Translations under genes and position numbers: made by a program
The notes under the pieces: generated by a model
What the model was told of the DNA's origin: nothing
Database searches by the model: none
Seen by the model: the letters and a program-made list of their open reading frames with translations, nothing else
NCBI GenBank assembly: GCA_016794465.1
Contig: JAEUKA010000005.1
Span: forward strand, 1 to 64,000
From: Myxococcales bacterium
GTDB taxonomy: Bacteria > Myxococcota_A > Polyangia > Palsa-1104 > JAEUJZ01
Reading direction: 5' to 3'
Length of the DNA: 64,000 nt
Shown here: piece by piece, positions 1-9,500 of the stretch
Layout: the number at the start of each line of letters is the position of its first letter
Numbering within the stretch: position 1 is the first letter of the stretch

Positions 1-746
1 CGCTCTTCGCCCTGCTTTTCGGCCAATGACAGGCCGCCTCGAAAATCCTGCTCGGCGATCTTTTCGCGGTCGTACGCTTGCCACTCGTCGTCGCTCAGGT
101 TCGCCTTTCGTGTCACTTCCAGCGCCTCGGCATACGGGGCCTCCGCCAGCACTTCGGGAATCCGCTCCAGGCTCCGCGCCTCGCGAAAGAAGTACGCCCA
201 CTTCTCGACGGTAGTCTTCGGCTTGTGGTCCGCTTGATACTTCGGCAGCTCGAGGAAGACGTACTGCACTTCGTTGAGGCCACGCTCGCCGCCATGCTGT
301 TCCTGCATATGCCAGCGACTCAGCATCGGCACTTTGTAGTCGTCGGAACCATCCTTCTGCGGCCACAAAACGAAGTTGCAGAGCGTCACCGCGATCACCC
401 CCGACAGCTGCGGATAGTCGTCGCCCGCGCCAAGCTGGAGCACATACGCTTTGCAGGCGTTGTAGACCACGCGTTTTTGGAACCCCTCGACCGCGATCAC
501 CTGCATCTCGACGACGTAGTGCGTCCCGCTCGCGTCGGTACACTTCACATCGAGCATCGACAGCTTCAAGTCATGTCGCGGCGGCACCTGCTCGGGAGTC
601 AGGTATTCCACATCAACAATCCGGTGCTTCCCTTCCAATTCCAGCAGGGAATTCAGCAGCTCGACCAGCAAGTGCTGATGCGCTTTCTGCCCGAACAGCT
701 TCTTGAAGATCACGTCCGTCTTCGGATCGGCAAACACCGTCTTCAT
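1..746 (-). CDS. Rpn-family PD-(D/E)XK nuclease / transposase-like protein (3' end outside window)
   Basis: The minus strand is open from an ATG at 744-746 to the window edge, giving 248 residues without a stop. It begins MKTVFADPKTDVIFKKLFG, the typical opening of the Rpn / PDDEXK_2 family of recombination-promoting nucleases, often annotated as putative transposases. A central stretch with LDVKCTD and then YVVEMQV supplies the Asp and Glu-x-Gln expected of the PD-(D/E)XK core. Further conserved family features follow: a KRVVYNACKAY helix, then aromatic-rich VFLELPKY. The C-terminus lies beyond position 1. Family members act on DNA and are often mobile or multicopy. No inverted repeats of a transposon are visible here. 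The family call is firm; the exact role is not. Confidence 0.85.
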   Translation of the reverse strand, partial: MKTVFADPKTDVIFKKLFGQKAHQHLLVELLNSLLELEGKHRIVDVEYLTPEQVPPRHDLKLSMLDVKCTDASGTHYVVEMQVIAVEGFQKRVVYNACKAYVLQLGAGDDYPQLSGVIAVTLCNFVLWPQKDGSDDYKVPMLSRWHMQEQHGGERGLNEVQYVFLELPKYQADHKPKTTVEKWAYFFREARSLERIPEVLAEAPYAEALEVTRKANLSDDEWQAYDREKIAEQDFRGGLSLAEKQGEE

Positions 747-780
747 GCCGGGAACCTAGTCACGCGCAGTCGCTCTCGTC

Positions 781-814
781 AAGGCACGCCCAGCCTGAAG
801 GCACGCCCAGCCTG
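781..814. repeat. 17-bp tandem duplication between rpn-like gene and def
   Basis: Two adjacent perfect copies of aaggcacgcccagcctg lie in the 99-nt gap between the nuclease start and the def stop. Nothing else is seen in this gap. Confidence 0.7.
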
Positions 815-845
815 GTGGATAGCGAGCTCGCGTCCAGAAACTGGC

Positions 846-1391
846 TCAGTCGCCGTACGTGCGGAGGATGTCCATGGCTTCTTCGTCGGTCATTTTGTCG
901 AGCTTGCGCTTGATCATCTGCCGCTTGATCGGGCCGGCGTGGTCGTAGAGCAGCTTGTTCACGAGGTGGTCGTGCTCGTGCTGGATGGCGCGGGCGAAGA
1001 AGTTCTCGGCGTCGACGGTGAACGGCTTGCCATCGATGTCGAGCGCCGACAGCTGGAGCTTGAGCGAGCGCTTCACCGAGATGAACACGCCTGGAAACGA
1101 CAGGCAGCCCTCGTCGCGAACGTCCGTCTCGGTCGACAGGTTCGACAGCACCGGGTTGATGAACACCAGCGGCACATCGGTCTTCTCGCCGCCGGCTGCC
1201 AGCGCCTCGATGATGAAGATGCGGTGCAGCGAGCCGACCTGAATCGCCGCCAGCCCCGCGCCATTTACGTCGCACATCGTCTCCATCATGTCTTCGACGA
1301 GGCGACGGATGTCCCTATCGACGGCTTTGACCTCTTGGGTCGGCTGGCGGAGAACGGGCGACGGAAAGCGAACAATCTTGAGCAGTGACAT
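846..1391 (-). CDS. def: Peptide deformylase
   Basis: This removes the N-terminal formyl group from nascent proteins in the cytoplasm. All three family motifs are present: GAGLAAIQVG (motif 1, GxGLAAxQ), EGCLSFPG (motif 2, with the metal-binding Cys) and QHEHDHL (motif 3, HExDH, metal-binding His and catalytic Glu). The length is 181 residues from the ATG at 1391, normal for the family. A TTG three codons upstream (1400) is less likely because family members start close to the MSLLKIVRFPSPVLR sequence. It is a stand-alone gene here, without the usual neighbour fmt. Confidence 0.95.
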   Translation of the reverse strand: MSLLKIVRFPSPVLRQPTQEVKAVDRDIRRLVEDMMETMCDVNGAGLAAIQVGSLHRIFIIEALAAGGEKTDVPLVFINPVLSNLSTETDVRDEGCLSFPGVFISVKRSLKLQLSALDIDGKPFTVDAENFFARAIQHEHDHLVNKLLYDHAGPIKRQMIKRKLDKMTDEEAMDILRTYGD

Positions 1392-1437
1392 ACGCCCCAA
1401 AACCTACCCCCTTCCCCGCCACCTTTCAATGCGCAGT

Positions 1438-1570
1438 GATACCGTAATCCGTCTCTAAGCCAATCTGCGTCGTTGGCTCGGTCGGCTGCGTGCTCACGTA
1501 CAGGAGTACGCTCCGCGCGCAGCCTCGGTCGCCGCCTAGCATCTCGGCTTACAGCCGGATTACGGATATG
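1438..1570. repeat. 130-nt imperfect palindrome (MITE-like or long hairpin)
   Basis: The left arm (1438-1501) and the reverse complement of the right arm (1506-1570) align end to end. Shared blocks include ccgtaatccg, a TAAGCC block, GGCTGCG and a terminal GTAC. A four-base turn lies near 1502-1505. A transcript would fold into a very long stem. The element fills the gap between the def start and a small lipoprotein gene and ends 8 nt before that gene's ATG. It could be a non-autonomous mobile element, a repetitive palindrome or a structured 5' leader. No second copy is present in the window. Confidence 0.75.
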
Positions 1571-1578
1571 CCTAGGCC

Positions 1579-1905
1579 ATGAACAGCGCGCCGAAGCGGT
1601 TGGTGGGTTGGGTTTGGGCGGCTGGGCTGGTGGTGGGGATTGGCTTGGGGCTTTGGGGGTGTGGGAAGGGGGGGACGCCGAACGTGGGGCGGATTGACCA
1701 TGACGTGCGGTTCTTTGCGACCCAGGTGCAGCACCGTAGCGAGGAGCCGGCGCGGACCTGTCATCGGGCGGTGACGGCGGCGGCGGTCGCGTCGGCGGAG
1801 GTGCTGGCGCGTCTGCGAGAGGGGGCAGCCGTCTCGGAGCAGCTGTATGCGCAGCTGGCGCAGGCAGACCAAGCGATGCAGCAGGCCTGCAAAGCCTTTC
1901 GATAG
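1579..1905 (+). CDS. Small putative lipoprotein of unknown function
   Basis: The product is 108 residues. The N-terminus has a positive charge (K6, R7), a hydrophobic run and then LGLWGC, which resembles a lipobox although Trp at -2 is unusual. The rest is a helical, Ala/Gln-rich segment with two further Cys residues. No family is recognised. The stop codon lies in the first unit of a 42-bp tandem repeat, so the C-terminus may have been reshaped by that repeat. The gene starts immediately after a 130-nt palindrome. The reading frame is plausible but not certain. Confidence 0.5.
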   Translation: MNSAPKRLVGWVWAAGLVVGIGLGLWGCGKGGTPNVGRIDHDVRFFATQVQHRSEEPARTCHRAVTAAAVASAEVLARLREGAAVSEQLYAQLAQADQAMQQACKAFR

Positions 1906-1991
1906 GCGCTGCACAGACTTTGAAGTTCGCGCGGAGCCTTTCGATAGGCTCTGCACAGACTTTGAAGTTCGCGCGGAGCCTTTCGATAGGC
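1893..1991. repeat. 42-bp tandem repeat, about 2.4 copies, with palindromic core
   Basis: The segment agcctttcgataggc starts at 1893, 1935 and 1977, a period of 42 bp. Two full units are nearly identical and a partial third follows. Each core is a near-perfect 16-nt palindrome (AGCCT..CGA..AGGCT) that could form a hairpin or bind a dimeric protein. The array lies between the convergent ends of the small lipoprotein gene and the gene at 2006-2977, so a terminator-like role is possible. Confidence 0.8.
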
Positions 1992-2005
1992 TTTTGGACC
2001 GGCAG

Positions 2006-2977
2006 CTACGGCTTGGGCGCGTCGCTGTCGGGACTGGGGGCGGGCTCGGCGTCGGCAGTCTTGCTGCGCGGGCTGCGGGCGACACTGCCGAGGGACCCGA
2101 AGCGGCCAAGGAGGTCGGGTTTGTGGCGGCAGAGGTAGCGACCGGCGGCGGCGATCTCGTCGTACGAGCGCTCTAGCAGGGTGGCGGCCCGGGACTGGAG
2201 GTCGGCCCAGTTCTCGGTGTCCTTGCCGGCTTTCTTGGTGCCGGTGCCGGTCTTTTCTAGCGCCGGCTGTAGGCCCAGCGTCACCAGGATCTGGGCCGCC
2301 AGCTTGCTTGCTCGCTCTCCGTCGCTGGCTTGGAAGGGGGCCGGCATGCCGCGCAGGGCGTCCTGGTGCTCGCTGTACAGCCCACCGAGCCGCACCAGAT
2401 CGTCGGCCAGGTCCTGGTGCCCCGCGCCTCGGCGGATGAAGTCGAGCCGCGCCGCCACCTCGGGATCGTCGCCGAGCCGAAACTCCAGCACCCGCAGCAT
2501 GTCGCGCCGCAGCATCGTCGCCGCATCCAGCAGATCAGTCGGCAGGCTCGCCCGCGACCCCAGCGCCACCTGCTCGTCGAGCCGATGACGGATGTACCAC
2601 AGCGCCCGCGCCAGATCCGGCAGCAGGTCGAGCAGCGCCAGCTCGAACAGCCCGGCCTTGGAAAGCGCCACAAAGTCACGATCGAGGCCACGCTCCTCAA
2701 TCAGCGCCCGCAGCCCAAGCGCACTGGTCGCCGCGAGGCGCACCCCAAAGTGAATCACAGACAGCGACCCCGAAGGCTCGGCGAGCATCAGGCCGCGCAC
2801 CCGGGTGAGCGCCGCTGCCCCACTCGCTTCATCGAGCGACAGAAGCCCCGCCTTGTCGATCGAGCCCGGCGGCTTGGCCGGCGACTTGGCCGGCGACTTG
2901 GCGGGTGACTTGGTCGGCGGCTTGGCAGGTTTTGCAGGGGCAGGGGCTTTCGTGGTCCCAAGCTTTTTCGTAGGCAT
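2006..2977 (-). CDS. Uncharacterised protein with Lys/Pro-rich SPAK-repeat N-terminus
   Basis: The product is 323 residues. The first 40 are basic and low-complexity, with successive SPAK units resembling histone-H1-like tails. Residues 45-200 form a mostly helical region (SLDEASGAAALTRVRGL, LALLDLLPDLARALWYIRHRL) with no motif recognised. The C-terminus is again Pro/Ser/Asp-rich. No signal peptide or membrane segment is seen. The basic tail suggests nucleic-acid contact, but that is only inference. It runs convergent with the small lipoprotein gene across the 42-bp repeat array and divergent from the restriction gene at 3077. Confidence 0.65.
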   Translation of the reverse strand: MPTKKLGTTKAPAPAKPAKPPTKSPAKSPAKSPAKPPGSIDKAGLLSLDEASGAAALTRVRGLMLAEPSGSLSVIHFGVRLAATSALGLRALIEERGLDRDFVALSKAGLFELALLDLLPDLARALWYIRHRLDEQVALGSRASLPTDLLDAATMLRRDMLRVLEFRLGDDPEVAARLDFIRRGAGHQDLADDLVRLGGLYSEHQDALRGMPAPFQASDGERASKLAAQILVTLGLQPALEKTGTGTKKAGKDTENWADLQSRAATLLERSYDEIAAAGRYLCRHKPDLLGRFGSLGSVARSPRSKTADAEPAPSPDSDAPKP

Positions 2978-3076
2978 GGCCGATGGCTAGCACGCCCCGG
3001 TCAGGCGAGGCAACGGTCAACCCGCATGGATTGTCGATGCTTGACATCGCCAAGGGCTGGCGACACAGTACGCGCT

Positions 3077-4858
3077 ATGAGCGTATTCACACCTGAACAT
3101 AAACCGCTAGATCAAATCTTTTCATCGGGAAGCACTTATCGGATTCCATCATATCAGCGGCCCTACAGCTGGGAATCGCTCGGCAAGAGTGATAGAGATA
3201 GCCAGGTCGTTCAGATGTGGAAAGACCTATGGGAATTTTTCAAAGAGAACCCCAGCAACAACAAAGAGTACTTTCTTGGTTCGATGGTAATCATTGCAGA
3301 TCCCGAGAAAGTCCGAACTTTTCAAGTAATTGATGGTCAGCAAAGATTAACCACACTCCTGTTGCTTTTTGCAGCCATGCGCTGCTTGCTACTTGAGCAG
3401 CAGGGTAGCGCACCGGCAGACATGCGTAATTGGTATGCTCAGGCGATCCAGACGCTGGAACGATTCCTGTTTAATCAGGAAGGTCGTGGCCTCGTCAAGA
3501 AGCTTAAACTAAAAATCGAGCGGACAATAGGAATCGATTACAATACAGTTCTCGATGATGCGGTGCATTGCAAACGGAATGACGAGATTGCCAAGCTACC
3601 GCCAAAGTTTCGCAATGTCGCTGAACGCTATTTTCGGAACAGAAACTACTTATCGGAGCAGCTCAAAAAAGAGCTAATTGCAAAAGACAGTGAGAAATTG
3701 GAGTTTGCAGGGCAAGAGAAATTCGAGAGCTTTTTCCAATTCCTGGAGCAGCGGGTAGCGATCGTCCAAATCATGACGACCGAATTTGACACTGCTTGGG
3801 GCATTTTTGAAATTCTGAATAACAGAGGTCTGCCGCTTTCAAATTTGGATCTTCTTCGTAACTTTGTTCTGAAGGAGTTGAGTGCCGCAGGACATGAGGA
3901 TGGGGACGACATATGGGAGTCGCTGGAGAGCAGGTACGATTTGCCCGAAGACTTTGGGGGTCGCTGGGCAGAGAGCAGAGTAGTACAAAGCCTGAGAGGT
4001 TCGGCTTTTAATGAGCTCAAGCGTCTGTACGAAGATGAGTATCAGGCTGACATTTCGCAGAATAAGAAGAAGATCGACGTGTTTGTTTGTGACCTAGAAA
4101 GAAATTTGTGTTGGTATAATAGATGGATAAATGCGGACAAGATGGACCAGATTGCCGACCAACCGACGCGCCATGCCTTGGCTTTCATCAAGCTGCTTGG
4201 CAATGAGCGTTATAGTGCAAACCTGATGTTGGCGCTGTTCCGCTGCTGTGATTACGATGGATCCAGGAACGAAGACGTTTATTCTTTTATTTCTTCATAC
4301 CGCTCCTACGCTGCATATGTATATTTACTCGGACATCATTCTGCGGAGTATATATACACAGCCATTCGGGCGCTGAACGCAGGTGACATTGCAAAAGCTC
4401 GCAGCTTTTTTGTACTGGATACGGCTGCCCGCGAGGCACTTTATCGCTGTTTCGACGGTCCACTTCGAGACAATGATTCTGCGAAACGCTTACTGGCGGC
4501 CTATGTTTGGTACCAGGAGGAACAGGCGGAGGACGTCATCTCGCAACAATTGATGTTCGAGCGATCTACTCTCGAACACATCATCCCGCAGAATCCAGAG
4601 GCTGGGAGCAACTGGATGAGAGATTTTGATGATGCGTTTCGCAATGACTATACCTATCGACTGGGCAATATGACGCTATTGACTCAGTCGAAGAACTCGG
4701 CAAATCGGAACTTTGATTTTTCTAAGAAGCGGAAGATTTATGAAAAAACGAATCTCAAAATGACACTAGAGGTCGCCCGCGAAACCAGCCTAACCAAGGA
4801 TTTCTTTATCGCCAGACAAGCGCATCTGGTTGCAACGCTGAAGACCATCTTCAGCTGA
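3077..4858 (+). CDS. GmrSD-type (DUF262/DUF1524) restriction protein
   Basis: The product is 593 residues from the ATG at 3077; an upstream in-frame start at 3026 would add residues with no family character. The N-terminal DUF262 domain has SYQRPYSW near residue 30 and the nucleotide-binding DGQQRLTT motif near residue 86. The C-terminal DUF1524 domain has the His-Me-like LEHIIPQN near 500 and RLGNMTLL near 528, followed by the conserved Asn/Lys/Tyr tail. In known GmrSD and related type IV systems these halves provide NTP-driven recognition and cleavage of modified phage DNA. The gene is visibly richer in A+T than its neighbours, which suggests horizontal acquisition. It is a single-gene system with no methylase nearby. 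Confidence 0.9.
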   Translation: MSVFTPEHKPLDQIFSSGSTYRIPSYQRPYSWESLGKSDRDSQVVQMWKDLWEFFKENPSNNKEYFLGSMVIIADPEKVRTFQVIDGQQRLTTLLLLFAAMRCLLLEQQGSAPADMRNWYAQAIQTLERFLFNQEGRGLVKKLKLKIERTIGIDYNTVLDDAVHCKRNDEIAKLPPKFRNVAERYFRNRNYLSEQLKKELIAKDSEKLEFAGQEKFESFFQFLEQRVAIVQIMTTEFDTAWGIFEILNNRGLPLSNLDLLRNFVLKELSAAGHEDGDDIWESLESRYDLPEDFGGRWAESRVVQSLRGSAFNELKRLYEDEYQADISQNKKKIDVFVCDLERNLCWYNRWINADKMDQIADQPTRHALAFIKLLGNERYSANLMLALFRCCDYDGSRNEDVYSFISSYRSYAAYVYLLGHHSAEYIYTAIRALNAGDIAKARSFFVLDTAAREALYRCFDGPLRDNDSAKRLLAAYVWYQEEQAEDVISQQLMFERSTLEHIIPQNPEAGSNWMRDFDDAFRNDYTYRLGNMTLLTQSKNSANRNFDFSKKRKIYEKTNLKMTLEVARETSLTKDFFIARQAHLVATLKTIFS

Positions 4859-4932
4859 CCGGCTGACTCGCGGGGCGGCAGGGCGGGGCGTGCGTGGTAG
4901 ACTCGGCGGCGGTTAGGAGTAGGAGGGCTGCG

Positions 4933-6549
4933 ATGAGTCAGAGTGTGCCGACACCCACCCAGCTGGGGCGCTATACCGAGCTGAAGCTGCTGGGGCAGGG
5001 CGGAATGGGGGCGGTGTATCGGGCGCTGGACCCGTCGCTGCAGCGGACCGTAGCGATCAAGGTGATGCTGGGGCAAAACCCCGAGTTCCTGGCCCGCTTC
5101 GAGCGCGAGGCGCGGGCGGTGGCGAAGCTGTCGCACCCGAACGTGGTGCAGGTCTATGACTTCGGTCGCGATGACGACGGCAATCCCTACTTCGTGATGG
5201 AGCTTCTGCCGGGGCGGTCGCTCGATAGCCTGCTGAAGGAATCGGGGCCGCTGCCGCCGCTGAAGGTGGCGGACGTGCTGCGACAGGCGGCGGAGGGGCT
5301 GACGGCGGCGCACGCGGTCGGCATTGTCCATCGTGACATCAAGCCGCACAACCTGATGCTCGACGACAGCGGCAGGGTGAAGCTGGTTGACTTTGGGATT
5401 GCGCGGGACTTGGCTTCGACGGAGGAGCTGACCTCGACCCAGGCGACGCCGGGCACGATGCACTACATGGCGCCCGAGGTTCTGTCGGGGCAGCCGGCGG
5501 ATGCGCGGGCCGACATCTATGCGCTGGGGCTGGTCGGGTTTCACCTGTTGGCGGGCAAGCCGCCGTTTACCGGGCAGAGCGCGGTGGCGGTGGCAATGAA
5601 GCAGATCAACGAGCCGCTGCCGGACCTGCGGGATGAGGCGCCGAGCGTGCCGACCTCGCTGCGACGGCTGATTGAGCGGATGACCGAGAAGAGCCTCGGT
5701 GCGCGGGTGCAGAGCTGCGCGGAGGTGTCGCGGGAAGCGGCGCTGATTGCGACCGAGATCCTGTCGGGCGCGACCGAGCCCTCGGCGCCACGGACCACGC
5801 AGACGGTGTCGCGACCGCTGGTGTTTGCGGCGGCGGGGCTGGGGCTGTGTGCGGCGCTGCTGATGATGCTGGTGGTGGGCAAAGGCCGGCGGAGCAAGGG
5901 CAGTCACGCGGTCAGTCGGCCCGCTGGCGAGGGGGTCCGCAAGTACATCGAGCCGGCGGGGGACGTGCCACCGGAGCCGCTGCCGCCGCCGTCCCAGCCA
6001 CCGGAGCCGCCGCGTGCCCCGAGCGAGGCCGACACGGTGACGCCGAGTCCTCCGGCAAGTCCGGCGGGACCGCTGCCGCCGGCGCTGGTGCGAACGAGCA
6101 CCGGGCCGCTGCGGGTGGCGGTGCTGAAGTTTAAGAACCTGGCCGGGGATGCCGAGCTGTCGGTGCTGTGCGAAGGGCTGGGTGAGGTGCTGATCGACAC
6201 GTTTGCGAACAGTCCGGCGGTGCGCAAGCGGGTGCGGCTGCTGGAGCGCAACCAGTTTGACGAGCAGAACTTGAAGGAGCTGCTGCGCGGCAAGGAGGAA
6301 TACGTGGACAAGGCGTCGGCGGCCAAGCTGGGCAAGGTCCTGGGGGCCGAGGTGGTGGTGCAGGGATCGTTCGAGAAGCAGGGCAAGCTGCTGCGGGTGC
6401 TGACGCGGATGACCTCGCTGCAAGACGGCGAAGTGCTGGACAGTACCAGTGAAGTGGTGCCGTACGTGACGCCTTCGGACAAGCTGCGCGCGGCGGAGAT
6501 CGTGGCGGACAAGCTGCGCAGTCGGCTGATTGCCGTGGCCGGGGGCTGA
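4933..6549 (+). CDS. Membrane Ser/Thr protein kinase with C-terminal CsgG/TolB-like domain
   Basis: The product is 538 residues from the ATG at 4933, preceded by a strong ribosome-binding site (aggaggg, 4921-4927). The cytoplasmic Hanks-type kinase has GQGGMGAVYRA near 22, the ATP-binding Lys in AIKVM, HRDIKPHN near 133, DFGIA and MAPEV. A transmembrane helix lies at about 295-316. A Pro/Glu-rich linker follows, then a domain from about 392 (LRVAVLKFKNLAGD ... LGAEVVVQGSFEKQGKLLRV) resembling the CsgG/FlgO/TolB-N folds found in periplasmic proteins. Such kinases probably sense an envelope state. It sits 8 nt upstream of dabA, so it may be co-transcribed with it. The kinase call is firm and the C-terminal fold is tentative. 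Confidence 0.92.
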   Translation: MSQSVPTPTQLGRYTELKLLGQGGMGAVYRALDPSLQRTVAIKVMLGQNPEFLARFEREARAVAKLSHPNVVQVYDFGRDDDGNPYFVMELLPGRSLDSLLKESGPLPPLKVADVLRQAAEGLTAAHAVGIVHRDIKPHNLMLDDSGRVKLVDFGIARDLASTEELTSTQATPGTMHYMAPEVLSGQPADARADIYALGLVGFHLLAGKPPFTGQSAVAVAMKQINEPLPDLRDEAPSVPTSLRRLIERMTEKSLGARVQSCAEVSREAALIATEILSGATEPSAPRTTQTVSRPLVFAAAGLGLCAALLMMLVVGKGRRSKGSHAVSRPAGEGVRKYIEPAGDVPPEPLPPPSQPPEPPRAPSEADTVTPSPPASPAGPLPPALVRTSTGPLRVAVLKFKNLAGDAELSVLCEGLGEVLIDTFANSPAVRKRVRLLERNQFDEQNLKELLRGKEEYVDKASAAKLGKVLGAEVVVQGSFEKQGKLLRVLTRMTSLQDGEVLDSTSEVVPYVTPSDKLRAAEIVADKLRSRLIAVAGG

Positions 6550-6557
6550 GCGAAGCC

Positions 6558-9500
6558 GTGAGCGCAGAATCATCCGTACATTCCAGTCCCGGTGAGGAGA
6601 GCAGTCGTCAAGCGCTGCCTCGCCAAGCACTGCTCCGTCAGGCCCTGTCACACGCCGAGCACTTCCTGCCGGCGCAGGCTCCGCTGGAGGTCTTTGTTCA
6701 TCACAACACGCTCCACTCGTTTCAGTCGCTGCCGTTCTTTGAGGCGCTGGCAGTGGCGGGACGGCGGCTGCGGGCACGGATGTTCCTGCCGGAGCGGACG
6801 TATCGGAGTGCCCTTCATCAAGGGCGGATCGCCGAGTCGGATCTGCGCGCGGTGCTGGCGGCATCTCCGGTGGTGGCGCGTCCTGCGGACTGGCCGGCGC
6901 GGCTGCCGGCTCCGGAGACGCTGGCGTTTTTGGCGATGCGGCATGGCTTGCGGGAGACGCCGGAAGCGGCTCTGCCGTGGCAGCTGACCGAGACTACGGC
7001 CCTGCGGACGCTGCGCGAGGACCTGCCGCTGCCGGCGCGGACGCGGCTTTTGTCGGTGCAGAATGCCGACTCGGTCGCGAAGAGCCCGGACAGCGAAGCG
7101 GCGATCTGCGAGGCCTTGTGGGAGACGTGTCAGGAGCTGGCGAGCCTGGCGCCTCCCCCGGCTGCGCTGCCGCCCGGGCCGATGTTCTTTCGCGAGCCGC
7201 TGACGCTGCTGAGCGGGGAAGACCCCAGTGAGCTGGTTCATCAGACGCTGATTCCGCTGGCGGCGGCGTTTCTCGACCGAGGGATTGCCCAGTGGACGAT
7301 GCCGGACCGGCTGCGCGGGTTCTACTTGGTCTGGGAAGACATCATGACGGCGGGCTTGGTGGTGAGGCCGGCGTGGAGTCGGCAGCTCGGGCGGCGGATT
7401 CGCGCCCACCTGCGGGAAGGCTACGACGCCGAGCATGAGGTGCTGTCGCTGCTGGATGAGCTGGGCATTGCGGACGAAGAGATCGAAGAGTATGTGACGC
7501 AGACGCTGCTACACCTGGCGGGCTGGGCGGGGATGTTTGCGCGGCTGGCGCACGACAGCGATCCGATCTTGAGCGCGCGGGCGAAGGTGCGGCTGATCGA
7601 CTTTCTGGCGGTGCGGCTGGAGCTGGACTCACTGGCGTTTCTGGACATTGCGCGGCGGCTTGGGTTCGATGGGCCGCTGCGGGAGCTGCGATCGTGGCTG
7701 AGAGGTCAGACGGAGCACTCGCCGGCGCTGACCCGGCCACCGTCCCTCGGGTGGTCGCTGTTTCAGCTGATGCAGCTGGCGGGGCTGCGGGCGCAGGATC
7801 TCCGCTCGCTGGGCGTGTGGGAGGTGCGGAGCCTGCTCGACTGGCTGCGACGGTTTGCCCTGCCGGCGCGGCTGCCGCTGTGGCAAGAGGCGTTCGAGAA
7901 GCACTACCGGGACGATCTCTTGACGGGGCTTGTGGCCAACCGGGCGGCGCAGCTGCGACCCGAGGCCATCGCCACGCCGACGCCCGAGCTGCAAGTGGTG
8001 TTCTGTATCGATGACCGGGAAGAGTCGCTGCGGCGGCACCTGGAGGCGGCGTCTTCGTCCGTGGAAACCTTTGGGACGGCGGGATTTTTCAACCTCGCGA
8101 TTGCCTACCAGGGCATTGATGATCCGACGACGTTTCCGCTGTGTCCGGTGGTGGTGACGCCGCAGCACAAGATTGTCGAGGAACCGGATGAAGCCCACGT
8201 CGCGGACTATGCCAAGCGCAAGACCTGGCAGCGGCGCTGGGGTCGGATGAGCGAGACGTACGGGCGGGCGTCGCGATCGCTGCTGTGGGGATCGGTGGTG
8301 ACGGCGCTGAGTGGCATGTGGACGGTGGTACCGCTGCTGCTGACGGTGTTTGCGCCGAAGCTGGCGGCTCGGATGCGGCGGCGGGTCAGTCGGCGGCTGC
8401 TGCCCGAGGTGCGAACCCATCTGTCGGTGCGAGAGACGGAGGCTGGCGCCAAGGGGCAGGGTCTGCGGACGGGCTTTGCGATTCCCGAGAAGGCCGAGCG
8501 GGTGGGCACGCTGCTAGAAAACATTGGGCTTACGCGGCGCTTTGCCAAGCTGGTGATCATCCTCGGGCATGACTCGCACAGCGTGAACAATCCGCACTTT
8601 GCGGCCTATGCCTGTGGGGCGTGTGGCGGTCGCAGCGGGGGACCGAATGCGCGGCTGTTTGCGCGGATGGCCAATCGGCGGGAGGTGCGCGAGCTTCTGC
8701 GACAGCGCGGCATCGACATTCCGGACGACACGCGCTTTGTCGGCGGAGTGCATGACACCTGCGATGACACCATCAAGCTGTTCGACGAAGAAGCTGTGCC
8801 GGAAGCGCTGTGGCCCCAGCTGGCGAAGCAGAAGGAGCTGCTACAGCGAGCACTAGCGGACAATGCCCGCGAGCGAGTGCGAAGGTTCGATGCGGCGTCG
8901 CTACAGCTGGGACCGCAGCAGGCGCTGGAGCATGTCGAGGAGCGCAGTGAAGACCTCAGCCAGGCCCGGCCCGAGCTGGGGCATGCCACCAATGCCTCGG
9001 CGATCATCGGGCGGCGGGCGCTGACCAAGGGGCTGTTCCTCGACCGGCGGGCGTTCCTGGTGTCCTACGATCCGACGATTGACCCCGACGGGGTGATCTT
9101 GGAGCGGACGCTGGCGGCGGTGACTCCGGTCGGCGCGGGCATCAACCTGGAGTACTTCTTTTCAACGGTGGACAACGAGCGGCTCGGGGCGGGTACCAAG
9201 CTGCCGCACAACGTCACCGGCCTGTTTGGGGTGATGAACGGCGCGGCGAGTGACCTGCGGACCGGACTGCCGGCGCAGATGATCGAAATCCACGAGCCGA
9301 TTCGCCTGCAGTTGGTCATTGAGAGCAAGCCGGCGGCCTTGGCGGCGATCTTGAAGCGGCAGCCCGGCGTCGCGGAGCTGGTCCAAAATGCCTGGGTGGT
9401 GGTGATCTCGGTCGATCCGGATACCGGCGAGCTGCTGCTGTTTGTGCCGGGGCAGGGCTTTGTGCCGTGGAGCAGCGGCAGGACCGAGCCGCCGGGTGTG

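Noticed and set aside
78..1388. Plus-strand open frame of 436 residues
   Set aside because: It runs antisense through the Rpn-like nuclease and def, both of which have clear family motifs; its protein is His/Arg/Leu-rich and featureless, as expected of a shadow frame.
4738..6864. Minus-strand open frame of 708 residues
   Set aside because: It is antisense to the kinase and the dabA start, with Arg/His/Pro-rich composition; a shadow of G+C-rich coding sequence.
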